In this document: piece after piece, positions 1 through 8,294 of the stretch
How the letters are laid out: the number at the start of each line of letters is the position of its first letter
How positions within the stretch are numbered: position 1 is the first letter of the stretch
Assembly: GCF_000308855.1 (NCBI RefSeq)
Contig: NZ_BAGM01000014.1
Span: 1-33,406, forward strand
DNA from: Nocardia veterana NBRC 100344
Lineage (GTDB): Bacteria > Actinomycetota > Actinomycetes > Mycobacteriales > Mycobacteriaceae
Reading direction: 5' to 3'
DNA: 33,406 nt
Translations under genes and position numbers: made by a program
Notes under the pieces: generated by a model
Told to the model about the DNA's origin: nothing
Databases searched by the model: none
What the model saw: the letters and a program-made list of their open reading frames with translations, nothing else

Positions 1-209
1 CAGTGTAAAGGCAGAACGGGCCCCGCCGGAGGGCCGCAGGCGCCGCAGCCGCCCGAGGGCTGAGCAGGCCGCTGACGGCCGAGGCCGAGCAGGCTGGGGC
101 CGAGCAGGCTGGGCGAGCCGCAGCGCGCAGGCGCACGCACTCGCCGTGTCGACGACGGGCCCCGCCGGAGGTTCACTCCTCCGGCGGGGCCCGTTCTGCC
201 TTTACACTG
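1..209. repeat. Perfect 32-bp inverted repeat bounding a 209-bp structured segment
   Basis: Bases 1-32 are the exact reverse complement of 178-209. A 17-bp part of the left arm (16-32) recurs in direct orientation at 155-171, so 155-171 and 178-194 form a perfect 17-bp hairpin with a 6-base loop (172-177). Between them lies a tandem duplication of a 15-mer (84-98 and 99-113). The layout fits a small non-autonomous inverted-repeat element or paired terminators. The left flank is outside the window, so a target duplication cannot be tested, and position 1 may not be the true end. Confidence 0.7.
155..194. terminator. Strong GC hairpin just upstream of ligD
   Basis: Perfect 17-bp arms (155-171 and 178-194) enclose the loop TTCACT, followed by TCTGCCTTT. 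This could terminate transcription entering from the left. It could also fold in the leader of ligD if transcription starts further upstream. It shares its arm sequence with the larger inverted repeat over 1-209. Confidence 0.5.
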
Positions 210-214
210 CGGAG

Positions 215-2647
215 ATGGCGGCGCGCCGCGATTTCGGAGGCATCGAGGTCGGTCTGACCAACCTCGACAAGGTGCTGTATCCGGCGACCGGCACCACCAA
301 GGGGGAGGTGGTGGACTATTTCACCACCATCGCACCGGCGCTGCTGCCGCATATCGCCGGGCGCCCGGTCACTCGGAAGCGGTGGCCCAACGGGGTGGCC
401 GACTCGTCGTTCTTCGAGAAGAATCTCGCCTCGCACGCGCCGAAATGGATTCAGCGCATGCCGATGGAGCATTCGGATCGGCGCGTGGAGTATCCGGTGA
501 TCGATTCGGTTGCCGGGCTGGCCTGGCTCGGCCAGCAGGCCTCGCTGGAAATCCATGTCCCGCAATGGCGTTTCGTCGGCGGGCAGCGCGGTCCGGCAAC
601 CCGCATCGTCTTCGACCTGGATCCGGGCCCGGGCGTCGAACTGGCCGATTGCGCCGTCGTGGCGCTGTGGATCCGCGACACCGTGCGCGATGCCGGACTG
701 GATGCGTATCCGGTCACCAGCGGCAGCAAGGGCATCCACATCTATGTGCCGCTGGACCGGGAATTGAGCCCGGGCGGGGCGTCGACGGTGGCCAAACAAT
801 TGGCGACCGGATTGGAGAAACTGCATCCGAAACTGGTGACCGCGACGATGGCGAAGGCGGTCCGGCCGGGCAAGATCTTTCTCGACTGGAGCCAGAACAA
901 TCCGGCGAAAACCACTATCGCTCCGTATTCCCTGCGCGGCCGGGAACAGCCGACGGTGGCGGCGCCGCGGAGTTGGGACGAGATCGCCGATCGAAAAAAT
1001 CTGCGCCAGTTGCGGTTCGACGAGGTCATCGAATGCTGGCGCGCCGACGGCGATCTGCTGGCCGCCCTGGATCCGCCGCCGGCCGCCGGTGCGGCCGACC
1101 CGTTGCAGACCTACCGCTCGATGCGCGATCCCGCCCGTACCCCGGAGCCCGTCCCGGCCGGGCCGCCCGGCCCCGGCTCCGGTGACCGCTTCGTGGTGCA
1201 GGAACATCACGCGCGGCGGTTGCATTGGGACGTGCGCCTGGAACGTGACGGTGTGCTGGTGTCGTGGGCGGTGCCGAAGGGGCCGCCGACCTCCCCGTCC
1301 CAGAACCGGCTGGCCGTGCACACCGAGGACCACCCGCTGGAATACCTGCATTTCCACGGCACCATCCCGCGCGGCGAATACGGCGCCGGGCAGATGACGA
1401 TCTGGGACACCGGAACCTACGACACCGAGAAATGGCGCGAGGACGAGGTGATCGTCCACTTCCACGGCGAGCGCCTCAGCGGTCGTTACGCCTTCATCCG
1501 GACCGACGGCAAGCAGTGGCTGATGCACCTGATGAAGTCGCAGGTCGCCGAAGACGAAGAACAGCAAGCGGATTCGGCCCCGCCCGGCTCGTCGCCCACG
1601 TCGGCCCGGCCCACCTCGCGCCGCTCGTCCGCCCGCGGGTCGGCCGATGCCGCACCCGACGCCGGCGCGGCGAACGGCGCCGGAGGTGCGACCGGTCCTC
1701 GGACCGGTCGCCGCGCCGGCGAAGCGGACGGGGTCGTGGGGACCGGCGGCGGGCGAACCGGTGCCGAATTTCCCCGCGGGCTCGCGCCGATGTTGGCGAC
1801 CTCGGGCGATGTGGCGAAGCTCGACGCCCGGGATTGGGTTTTCGAGACCAAATGGGACGGGTTCCGGATCGTGACCGAAATCGACGACGGCGCCGTGGTG
1901 ATCCGCAGCCGGGCGGGCAATGTCGTCACCGATCGCTATCCGCGGGTGGCCGCGCTGGGGCGCGAGCTGCGTGGGCATCGGGTGGTGCTCGACGGCGAGG
2001 CGGTCGTATTCGACGCGGAGGGCGCCGCGAATCTCGCGCTGTTGCAGGAAAATCCGGGGCAGGCCGTGCTGGTGGCTTTCGACGTGCTGTATCTGGACGG
2101 AACGTCGCTACTGCGCAAGCGCTATACCGACCGGCGGCAGCTGCTCGAGGTGTTGGCCGAGCGCGCCCCGTCGCTGGTGGTGCCGCCACGTCTCGACGGT
2201 CCGGGCGCACAAGCGTTGCAGTACAGCCGCGAGCACCGCCTCGAGGGGGTGGTGGCCAAGCGGAAGGATTCGGTCTATCTGCCCGGTAAGCGCGGCCAGT
2301 CGTGGATCAAGACCCGGAACTGGCGCACCCAGGACGTGGTGATCGGCGGCTGGCGGCGCAGCGCCGCACGCGAATTCGCCTCGCTGCTGGTCGGTGTCGA
2401 GTACGAGGGCGAGCTCTACTACATCGGCCGGGTCGGTACCGGGTTCAGTGACCGCGAGATGTCGGAACTGACCACGCGGCTGCGACGCCTGCGGCGCAGC
2501 ACCAGCCCGTTCGTCAATGAGCTCAGCGCCGACGAACGCAAGGACGCCGTCTGGGCGACACCGAAACTCACCGGCACCGTTCGGTTCATGAACTGGACCG
2601 AGGCGGGCCGGTTGTGGCACGCGGCATGGGTGCCGGAGGGGGAGTAG
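215..2647 (+). CDS. ligD: ATP-dependent DNA ligase LigD (polymerase-phosphoesterase-ligase)
   Basis: This is the multifunctional ligase of bacterial non-homologous end joining, which trims, fills and seals double-strand breaks with Ku. From ATG 215 (810 aa) the order is primase-type polymerase (about 10-290; metal-binding FDLD at 133-136, further Asp in KIFLDWSQ near 224), phosphoesterase (about 325-445; QEHHARRLHWD), a low-complexity linker rich in Ala, Gly, Ser and Arg (about 445-517), then ligase with nucleotidyl Lys in ETKWDG (Lys 546). This is the Mycobacterium domain order, and the length slightly exceeds M. tuberculosis LigD (759 aa) because of the linker. An in-frame GTG at 146 would translate the hairpin, so 215 is preferred, although GGAG directly abuts this ATG. 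No Ku gene is in the window. Confidence 0.93.
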   Translation: MAARRDFGGIEVGLTNLDKVLYPATGTTKGEVVDYFTTIAPALLPHIAGRPVTRKRWPNGVADSSFFEKNLASHAPKWIQRMPMEHSDRRVEYPVIDSVAGLAWLGQQASLEIHVPQWRFVGGQRGPATRIVFDLDPGPGVELADCAVVALWIRDTVRDAGLDAYPVTSGSKGIHIYVPLDRELSPGGASTVAKQLATGLEKLHPKLVTATMAKAVRPGKIFLDWSQNNPAKTTIAPYSLRGREQPTVAAPRSWDEIADRKNLRQLRFDEVIECWRADGDLLAALDPPPAAGAADPLQTYRSMRDPARTPEPVPAGPPGPGSGDRFVVQEHHARRLHWDVRLERDGVLVSWAVPKGPPTSPSQNRLAVHTEDHPLEYLHFHGTIPRGEYGAGQMTIWDTGTYDTEKWREDEVIVHFHGERLSGRYAFIRTDGKQWLMHLMKSQVAEDEEQQADSAPPGSSPTSARPTSRRSSARGSADAAPDAGAANGAGGATGPRTGRRAGEADGVVGTGGGRTGAEFPRGLAPMLATSGDVAKLDARDWVFETKWDGFRIVTEIDDGAVVIRSRAGNVVTDRYPRVAALGRELRGHRVVLDGEAVVFDAEGAANLALLQENPGQAVLVAFDVLYLDGTSLLRKRYTDRRQLLEVLAERAPSLVVPPRLDGPGAQALQYSREHRLEGVVAKRKDSVYLPGKRGQSWIKTRNWRTQDVVIGGWRRSAAREFASLLVGVEYEGELYYIGRVGTGFSDREMSELTTRLRRLRRSTSPFVNELSADERKDAVWATPKLTGTVRFMNWTEAGRLWHAAWVPEGE

Positions 2648-2678
2648 GGAATTGGGCGGTGGCCGCCGCGAGCCGCGT

Positions 2679-2719
2679 CCGAGGTCCGACATCCCGGTGG
2701 CCGGGGTGCCGGACCTCGG
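2679..2719. terminator. Bidirectional terminator hairpin between convergent genes
   Basis: Perfect 10-bp arms CCGAGGTCCG (2679-2688) and CGGACCTCGG (2710-2719) lie between the stop of ligD (+) and the stop of the secreted protein gene (-). There is no clear T-run, as is common in high-GC actinobacteria. Confidence 0.55.
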
Positions 2720-2731
2720 TGCTACAGCAGC

Positions 2732-3397
2732 TCAGTTGGTGCTGACAGCGTTCCACTTGGTCGTTCCGGGCGGGGCGGAAAGGGTGCTGATGAGGTCGAT
2801 TGCGGCGACCACCAAGGTCGGCCCGCCCACCACCAGCGATCCGATGATGGCACCCGCGGTTGCGCCCGTGATGAATCCCGGAATCGCACCGATACCACCT
2901 GCGGCCGCCCCGACAACCAGGCCGATCACCCCGCCGATTGCCGAGCCGATGAAACTACCTATGGCCGTTCCGATCCCGAACTGGGTCGCGAAGGCATTCA
3001 TCGCATTCTGGTTCTCCCACACCGACGCCACCGGCGTCACCGGCACCGGATGCGCCGCCGCCACGTCCTTCACCACGGTCAGATCCAGTACTCGGGCATC
3101 GTCGCGAACCTGATGCGGGAGCGGATATTCCAGTCCGTCCTGGCGGAAGGAGAGGGGGAGGGTGATCAACGAGTGGCCGGTCGCGTCGGCCACGTCGACG
3201 GTGGTGCCGTCGGCGCCGATGCGGAAGAAGCCGTTGTCGAGCGTTGTTCGAACGGTGTTGCCCACCAGTTCGGTTCGGTAGCGCACCTCTTGTGCGCTGG
3301 TATCGGCAACGCCGGTGTCGGCGTGGACGGTGCCGGCACCGAGGGCAACGGCCACCACTGCCGGCAGGGCGACGGCGGCGAACTTGCGCAGAATCAT
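2732..3397 (-). CDS. Secreted protein with Gly-rich hydrophobic C-terminal half, unknown function
   Basis: The product has a clear signal peptide: positive start (MILRKF), hydrophobic core, and likely cleavage after TVHA near residue 26. A soluble beta-rich stretch follows (about 27-125). The C-terminal half is a run of glycine-spaced hydrophobic segments (GIGTAIGSFIGSAIGG and similar) resembling glycine-zipper or pore-like sequences. I do not recognise a named family; similar secreted proteins are typical of Nocardia, from memory. ATG 3397 has a GGA element about 6 bases upstream. ATG 3415 and GTG 3430 are in-frame alternatives that only lengthen the signal peptide. The gene is monocistronic as seen, convergent with ligD and separated from ecfT by about 270 bases. 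Confidence 0.75.
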   Translation of the reverse strand: MILRKFAAVALPAVVAVALGAGTVHADTGVADTSAQEVRYRTELVGNTVRTTLDNGFFRIGADGTTVDVADATGHSLITLPLSFRQDGLEYPLPHQVRDDARVLDLTVVKDVAAAHPVPVTPVASVWENQNAMNAFATQFGIGTAIGSFIGSAIGGVIGLVVGAAAGGIGAIPGFITGATAGAIIGSLVVGGPTLVVAAIDLISTLSAPPGTTKWNAVSTN

Positions 3398-3614
3398 TCC
3401 GGTTCCAATCTTCATCAGGATGAAGCCCACACAGCCGGAAACGACGCGCGCAAAGAATTCAATACCCCCGACGTATCTCCCCAGTGCGCGTGGAGCCGCG
3501 GTCCGGCTAACTCACAGTGGTAACCGTACCTTCACTGAGTCGTTATGTGGACCGATTTAAAAACGTCTGACTTGGTATTTTGCAAAGGAAACGATGTTTG
3601 CCCTTTTCGCCCCG

Positions 3615-3674
3615 GTGATCGCTGACGGTTCGCGGGCAGCCCGGATGTTCGCCGACAGCGGAACCGGCGATCAC
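3615..3674 (-). terminator. Candidate terminator hairpin at the end of the ECF operon
   Basis: Arms GTGATCGC (3615-3622) and GCGATCAC (3667-3674) are perfect complements. Pairing continues inward with small bulges (CGGTT/AACCG). The right arm overlaps the stop codon of the upstream EcfT gene. There is no T-run. Confidence 0.4.
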
Positions 3675-4408
3675 ACCAGCAGGCCGACCACGGCCGCACC
3701 GCCGCACGCCACGACCACCACGGCCAGCGCGACGAAATCGGCCCGGCCGGGTCCGGCGGGGTGGGCGGTGAGTTCACCGGTCCCGCCGCGTGCGGTGATC
3801 GCCTCGCCCAGCTCGCCGGCCCGTCGCGTCGCGACCGCCATGGCGGCGGTCAGGATGTCCACCAGCGGATTGGCCGCACCGCGCGCGACCCCGCCGTCCT
3901 TGGGACGCAGCCGGCGGGCGGCACGCAGCACCCGGATCTCGTCCAGCAACAGCGGCAGCCCGCGCAGCGTCAGGGCCACGACGACCGCCCATTCGTCGAC
4001 CGGGATCCGCAGGACCCGCAGCGGCGCACCGAGTTTGGCCAGGGCGGGTGCGACCTCGCTCATCGGCGTGGTCCAGGCGATCAGGAACGAGGTCGTCAGC
4101 AATACCAGGCCGAACAGCGTCACCTGCAGATAACGCACCAGGGCCGCGCCACCGGTGGGCAGCGTGAGCAGGCCGCCCAACAGGATCAGCGCCCAGAACC
4201 ACCACGGCAGTCGCGGCAGGGTGCCCAGCGGCAGCCGCGCCAGCAGACCGATCACCACCAGGAAGACCACCATCACCCCGAGGACCGGCCAGACCGGCAG
4301 GAACATCAGCAGCACGCTGATCAGGAAGGCGGCGATCATCTTGGTGCCGGCCCACAGCCGATGGATCGGGCTGTCGACGGGCACCTCGCGCAGCAGCACC
4401 ATACTCAT
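3671..4408 (-). CDS. ecfT: Energy-coupling factor transporter membrane subunit EcfT
   Basis: EcfT couples ATP hydrolysis by paired ATPases to a substrate-binding S component in the membrane. The 245-aa product has hydrophobic helices at about 22-60, 78-95, 108-125 and 222-243. It also has the cytoplasmic coupling helices with paired Arg motifs typical of EcfT/CbiQ: RAARRLRPK near 160 and ATRRAGELGEAITARG near 190. Its start overlaps the stop of the upstream gene by four bases (ATGA, 4405-4408), so the two are translationally coupled. The pair resembles Rv2325c/Rv2326c of M. tuberculosis. The substrate cannot be told from the sequence, and no vitamin gene lies alongside. Confidence 0.88.
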   Translation of the reverse strand: MSMVLLREVPVDSPIHRLWAGTKMIAAFLISVLLMFLPVWPVLGVMVVFLVVIGLLARLPLGTLPRLPWWFWALILLGGLLTLPTGGAALVRYLQVTLFGLVLLTTSFLIAWTTPMSEVAPALAKLGAPLRVLRIPVDEWAVVVALTLRGLPLLLDEIRVLRAARRLRPKDGGVARGAANPLVDILTAAMAVATRRAGELGEAITARGGTGELTAHPAGPGRADFVALAVVVVACGGAAVVGLLV

Positions 4409-6711
4409 CGCGCACCTCCGTAGGCGTCGCCGCGCCGGCGGCCCGGACCGGGCCGGTCCGGGCCGGGCGCGGATTCACCCCGTCCGCGCGGCGGGCCGGA
4501 ACGTTCCGGATCGGTTCCATCCAGCTCTCCGCCGCCGCGTGCCGCCGGGCCCGATCGTGGCGCGGGTGGGACGGAATCGGTGTGCCCGTCGCCGGTGTGC
4601 GGTCCGACCACGGGATCGCTCGGGCCGCTGGTACCGGTGCCGACGACATCGGCCGGATGTTCGGCGGCGGCCGCCACGGCGGGCAGGCTTTCCAGGATCA
4701 GGCCGGAGCGAAGGTGGACCGTGCGGTCGCAGACGCTCTCCATATCGGCCACATCGTGCGAGATGACGATCAGCGTCAGGCCCGAATCACGAAGGCGGGC
4801 AAGCAGTTCCACCACTTCCGCCCGGCCCTGCGGGTCGAGCCCGGCCAGTGGCTCGTCGAGCACCACCACCTGTGGCCGGCTGGCCACGATGGCGGCGAGG
4901 ACCACTCGTTTGGCCTGTCCGCCGGACAATTCCTCGATCGAGCGCGAGGCCATCGCCCGGTCCAACCCCACCGCGTCCAGGGCGCGGCCGACGGCCCCGG
5001 ATCCGGTGCCGTGCCCACCCCAGTCCTCGATTTCGGCACCGACGGTCTGGCGTTGCAGTTGCAGCCGCGAATGCTGGAAGGCGAGTTCGACGGCGCCGAT
5101 GCGTTTGTGTACGGGTCGTGACCCGGTGTAGTCGCGCAGCCGGCAACTGCCGGTGGTCGGCACCACCAGTCCGGCCATGATCCAGGCCAGCGTGGATTTG
5201 CCGGAGCCGTTGCCGCCGACGACGAGCAGCGTCTCACCGCGATGGACGGTCAGATCCACGCCGCGCAGCGCGGTCGCGGCCCACGGCGTGCCGCGGTTGT
5301 AGGTGTGGCGGACATCGCGCAGTTCCAGCAGCGGCTCCCCGATCGGCCGCCGCCGCAGGTTGCGAACCGGCCGCGGCCAGGTCGGCAGTTGCTCGACCTG
5401 CCGGCCGCCGGACAAGTGAATCACCCGATCCGCGGCGGCGGCGTCGGCCTCGTGATGGGTGACCAGGACGACGGCCATCCGATGCCGCGCGGGTAGTTCG
5501 GCGAGCAGCGCCACCAGTTCGCGGCGGCCCTCCGGGTCGATCATGGAGGTGGCCTCGTCGGCGATCAGGAGGGCGGGGTTGCGGGCGAGGGCCGCGGCGA
5601 CCGCGAGCCGCTGCTGTTGCCCACCGGACAGGGTGGCGGTTTCGGCGCCGCCGAGCCCGCCGAGTCCGACCTCGCACAGCAGCGCCTCGACATCGACGGC
5701 GCGCGCGGCCTCGGCCGGCAGCCCCCAGACCACATCGTCGGCGACGAGAACCCCGAGGGTCTGGCTTTCCGGGCGCTGCAACACCAGGGCGGTACCGCCG
5801 ATCCGTCCCAGGCCGGCCGAACCGGGTCGTTCGACCGTCCCGCCCGTCGGCGGCAGTCCGGCCAGCAGCCGGGTCAGCGTGGATTTGCCGGAACCGTTGT
5901 GGCCCACCACCGCGACGAATTCACCGATGTCGACGGTCAGGTCGATATCGGTCAGCGCGTCGGTGCGCGCACCCGGATAGCGGAACGACGCGCCCCGCAG
6001 TCGCACCGGCACCGGCGCGATCGCCCGGGTATCGGCCGGCGCCTCCAACCGGTCCCGTCCCGGTAGCCACGCGAGCCGGTCCAGCACCGAACCGAGGACG
6101 AACCAGGAGAACAGGGCGGTGCCGACCACGCCGAGCAGGACACCGCCGCCGATGTAGAGCCACCACCAGCGCAGAACGGCGTCGGTGATCGAAACCACCC
6201 CGTTGCCGAGGGATTCCAGCTGCGGCTGCCGCGAGAGCACATGGTCGACGCCGGCGGCCAGATTGCGCACATTGTCGAAGACGAGCCGCCGGGAGGCCGC
6301 GAACAGGTACAACATCCCGACCGAGAAGGTGGCCCACACCAGTCCGGCCAGGGTGGACAGACACAGCACCGTGATCAGCCCGCGGTGTCGGCGCTTGACG
6401 CCGCCGATGATGCCGCCGATCGTCGCCGCACTCACCACGGTGGCCGCCGGAACCAGCCCGGCCGCCACGAAGCTGACCAGGGTCGCGGCGACGGTCGCGC
6501 CGAGGATTGCACGCAGCCGGTAGCGCTGCGCCAGCAGGCCCATCGGCACCGCCGCGACGAGGTTGAGGGCGGCGGCGTAGGGAACGACCGAGCCGATCGT
6601 CACGAGCCCGACCGTCACGCCGCCGAGAACCGCCGCGGTGGCGAGTTCGATGGGGCGCAACGGGCCGTGGTCGAGATGCGGCTCGGCGCCGGTGGGAGAT
6701 GGCGCGGTCAC
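4405..6711 (-). CDS. Fused ECF transporter protein: membrane domain plus two ABC ATPases
   Basis: One 768-aa chain holds a membrane domain of about five or six helices (residues 20-215) and two complete ABC ATPases. The first has Walker A GHNGSGKST (270-278), signature LSGGQQQR (361-368) and Walker B LLIADEA (381-387). The second has GGNGSGKST (499-507), LSGGQAKR (595-602) and VVVLDEP (615-621). Residues from about 680 form a Pro/Gly/Ser-rich, probably disordered tail. The layout matches Rv2326c. The membrane domain may be a fused S component; that is inference. The start is GTG 6711. The gene follows the monooxygenase gene by 38 bases on the same strand and overlaps ecfT. With EcfT it could form a complete importer of unknown substrate. 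Confidence 0.87.
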   Translation of the reverse strand: MTAPSPTGAEPHLDHGPLRPIELATAAVLGGVTVGLVTIGSVVPYAAALNLVAAVPMGLLAQRYRLRAILGATVAATLVSFVAAGLVPAATVVSAATIGGIIGGVKRRHRGLITVLCLSTLAGLVWATFSVGMLYLFAASRRLVFDNVRNLAAGVDHVLSRQPQLESLGNGVVSITDAVLRWWWLYIGGGVLLGVVGTALFSWFVLGSVLDRLAWLPGRDRLEAPADTRAIAPVPVRLRGASFRYPGARTDALTDIDLTVDIGEFVAVVGHNGSGKSTLTRLLAGLPPTGGTVERPGSAGLGRIGGTALVLQRPESQTLGVLVADDVVWGLPAEAARAVDVEALLCEVGLGGLGGAETATLSGGQQQRLAVAAALARNPALLIADEATSMIDPEGRRELVALLAELPARHRMAVVLVTHHEADAAAADRVIHLSGGRQVEQLPTWPRPVRNLRRRPIGEPLLELRDVRHTYNRGTPWAATALRGVDLTVHRGETLLVVGGNGSGKSTLAWIMAGLVVPTTGSCRLRDYTGSRPVHKRIGAVELAFQHSRLQLQRQTVGAEIEDWGGHGTGSGAVGRALDAVGLDRAMASRSIEELSGGQAKRVVLAAIVASRPQVVVLDEPLAGLDPQGRAEVVELLARLRDSGLTLIVISHDVADMESVCDRTVHLRSGLILESLPAVAAAAEHPADVVGTGTSGPSDPVVGPHTGDGHTDSVPPAPRSGPAARGGGELDGTDPERSGPPRGRGESAPGPDRPGPGRRRGDAYGGAR

Positions 6712-6749
6712 GGCTCAAGTCTGCCAGCACCCGCGGCGGGCGGGTCCGC

Positions 6750-8227
6750 TCACGGCGTGGCGATCGGGTCGGGGGCGGTCGACAGGTAATCGTGTGGATT
6801 CAGCGTCCGCGTTCGCAGCCGGTAGGCGGTGACGGTGCCGGGCCAGTTGTTGGTGATGCGCCCGGCCGCGTTGCGGTACCAACTCGAGCACGCGGTCCAC
6901 GGGGTGCGGCGCAGGCGGCGCTGGGTGCGCTCGTCGAATTCGGCAGCGACTTCCGGTTTCACCTCCAGCCGGGCGCCGGGATGTTCACTCAGGTATCGCA
7001 CCGCACGGCGGATGTAGCGAGCCTGACATTCGATCATGTAGACGATCGAGCCCACACCCAGATTGGTATTGGGCCCGTACATGAGGAACAGATTCGGGAA
7101 GCCCGGCACGACCATTCCGAGGTAGGCGCGGGCCCCCTCGGCCCAGACCTGTTCGAGGTCGGCGCCACCCCGGCCCGATATCCGCATCGGCCAGAGGAAT
7201 TCGCTGCCCTTGAAGCCGGTGCCGTAGATGATCACGTCGGCCGGATGGACGGTCCCGTCCGCGGTCCGCACCCCTTCGGCGACTACCTCCGTGATGGGCT
7301 CGGTCACCAGCGTCACATTCGGCCGGGCCAGCGCCGGGTAGTACTCGTTGGAGAACAGCACGCGCTTGCAGAGCACGGGATAGTCCGGGGTCAGCCGGGC
7401 CCGCAGCTGCGGATCGGGGATGTCGTGACGTAGTGCCCGGGTGCCCAGCCAGGTCGCGATGCGGCGGATAGGCGGGATCGCGGCCAGGCCGAGGGCGAAG
7501 AATTCCAGGAAGCACCACACCACAGCCGCTGGGCCAGGCGCAGTCCGGGGACGTACCGGAACAGTGCGTGGTGGATCGGCCGGTAGGCGCGATCGGTGCG
7601 GCGCACCACCCACGCCGCGGAGCGCTGGAACAGCGTCAACCGGTCCACCACGGGCGCGATCGCGGGCACGAATTGGATTGCGCTGGCGCCCGTTCCGATC
7701 ACCGCGACCCGCTTGCCGGCCAGTTCGACATCGTGATCCCACTGCGCCGAGTGGAAGGACGGACCCGTGAAACGGCCGATACCCGGGATGTCGGGCAGTC
7801 GCGGCCGGGACAGCTGGCCGACCGCGCAGATCAGCACGTCCGCGGTGTGGGACGTCCCGTCGGCGGTGCGGACGGCCCAGCGTCCGGCCTGCTCGTCGAA
7901 GGTCGCCTCGGTGACCTCGGAGCCGAACCCGATCCGTTCCGGCAGCCGGTATTTCATCGCCACCGAGTGCAGGTAGCCGAGGATTTCGGTCTGCCCCGAA
8001 TACCGATGCGGCCAATCCGCCTTGGGCTCGTAGGAGAACGAGTACAGCGGCGAGGGCACGTCACAGGCGGCGCCGGGATAGGTGTTCTCCCGCCATACCC
8101 CGCCCAGATCGCGGGCTCGTTCCAGAATGGTGATGTCGTCGAACCCGTTGCGCTGCAGTTCGATTGCCGCACCCAGCCCGCCGAAACCGGCGCCGACGAC
8201 GATGACCGAAGGCTGCGTGGCGGCCAT
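6750..8227 (-). pseudogene. Flavin-dependent (Baeyer-Villiger-type) monooxygenase, frameshifted
   Basis: The frame from ATG 8227, preceded by GAGGAG, encodes an FAD site GAGFGG (12-17), the Baeyer-Villiger fingerprint FTGPSFHSAQW (153-163) and the NADPH Rossmann IGTGAS (177-182). It runs out of frame near residue 236. The rest of the enzyme, from CFLEFFALG through YGTGFKGSEFLWP to ATP-stop at 6750, continues in another frame. The break coincides with a 5-bp tandem duplication (ACCAC twice, 7514-7523 on the given strand). Removing one copy restores a continuous protein of about 490 aa, the usual family length. Both halves are otherwise intact, so this is a very recent lesion or a sequence error. 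If intact, the enzyme would insert oxygen next to a ketone using NADPH and FAD. Confidence 0.85.
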
Positions 8228-8294
8228 ACGCGTACTCCTCGAATCGAGAACGGTATCTCCACTCTAGGCGCGGTCGACCTCCCGGTGAGCCGGT

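Noticed and set aside
146..214. GTG 146 as the ligD start
   Set aside because: The first 23 codons would be the hairpin sequence and have no counterpart in LigD proteins.
173..1978. A 601-codon open frame antisense to ligD
   Set aside because: It mirrors a high-GC gene with strong codon bias. The translation is Arg/Gly/Pro-rich with no domain, and ligD on the other strand has every catalytic motif.
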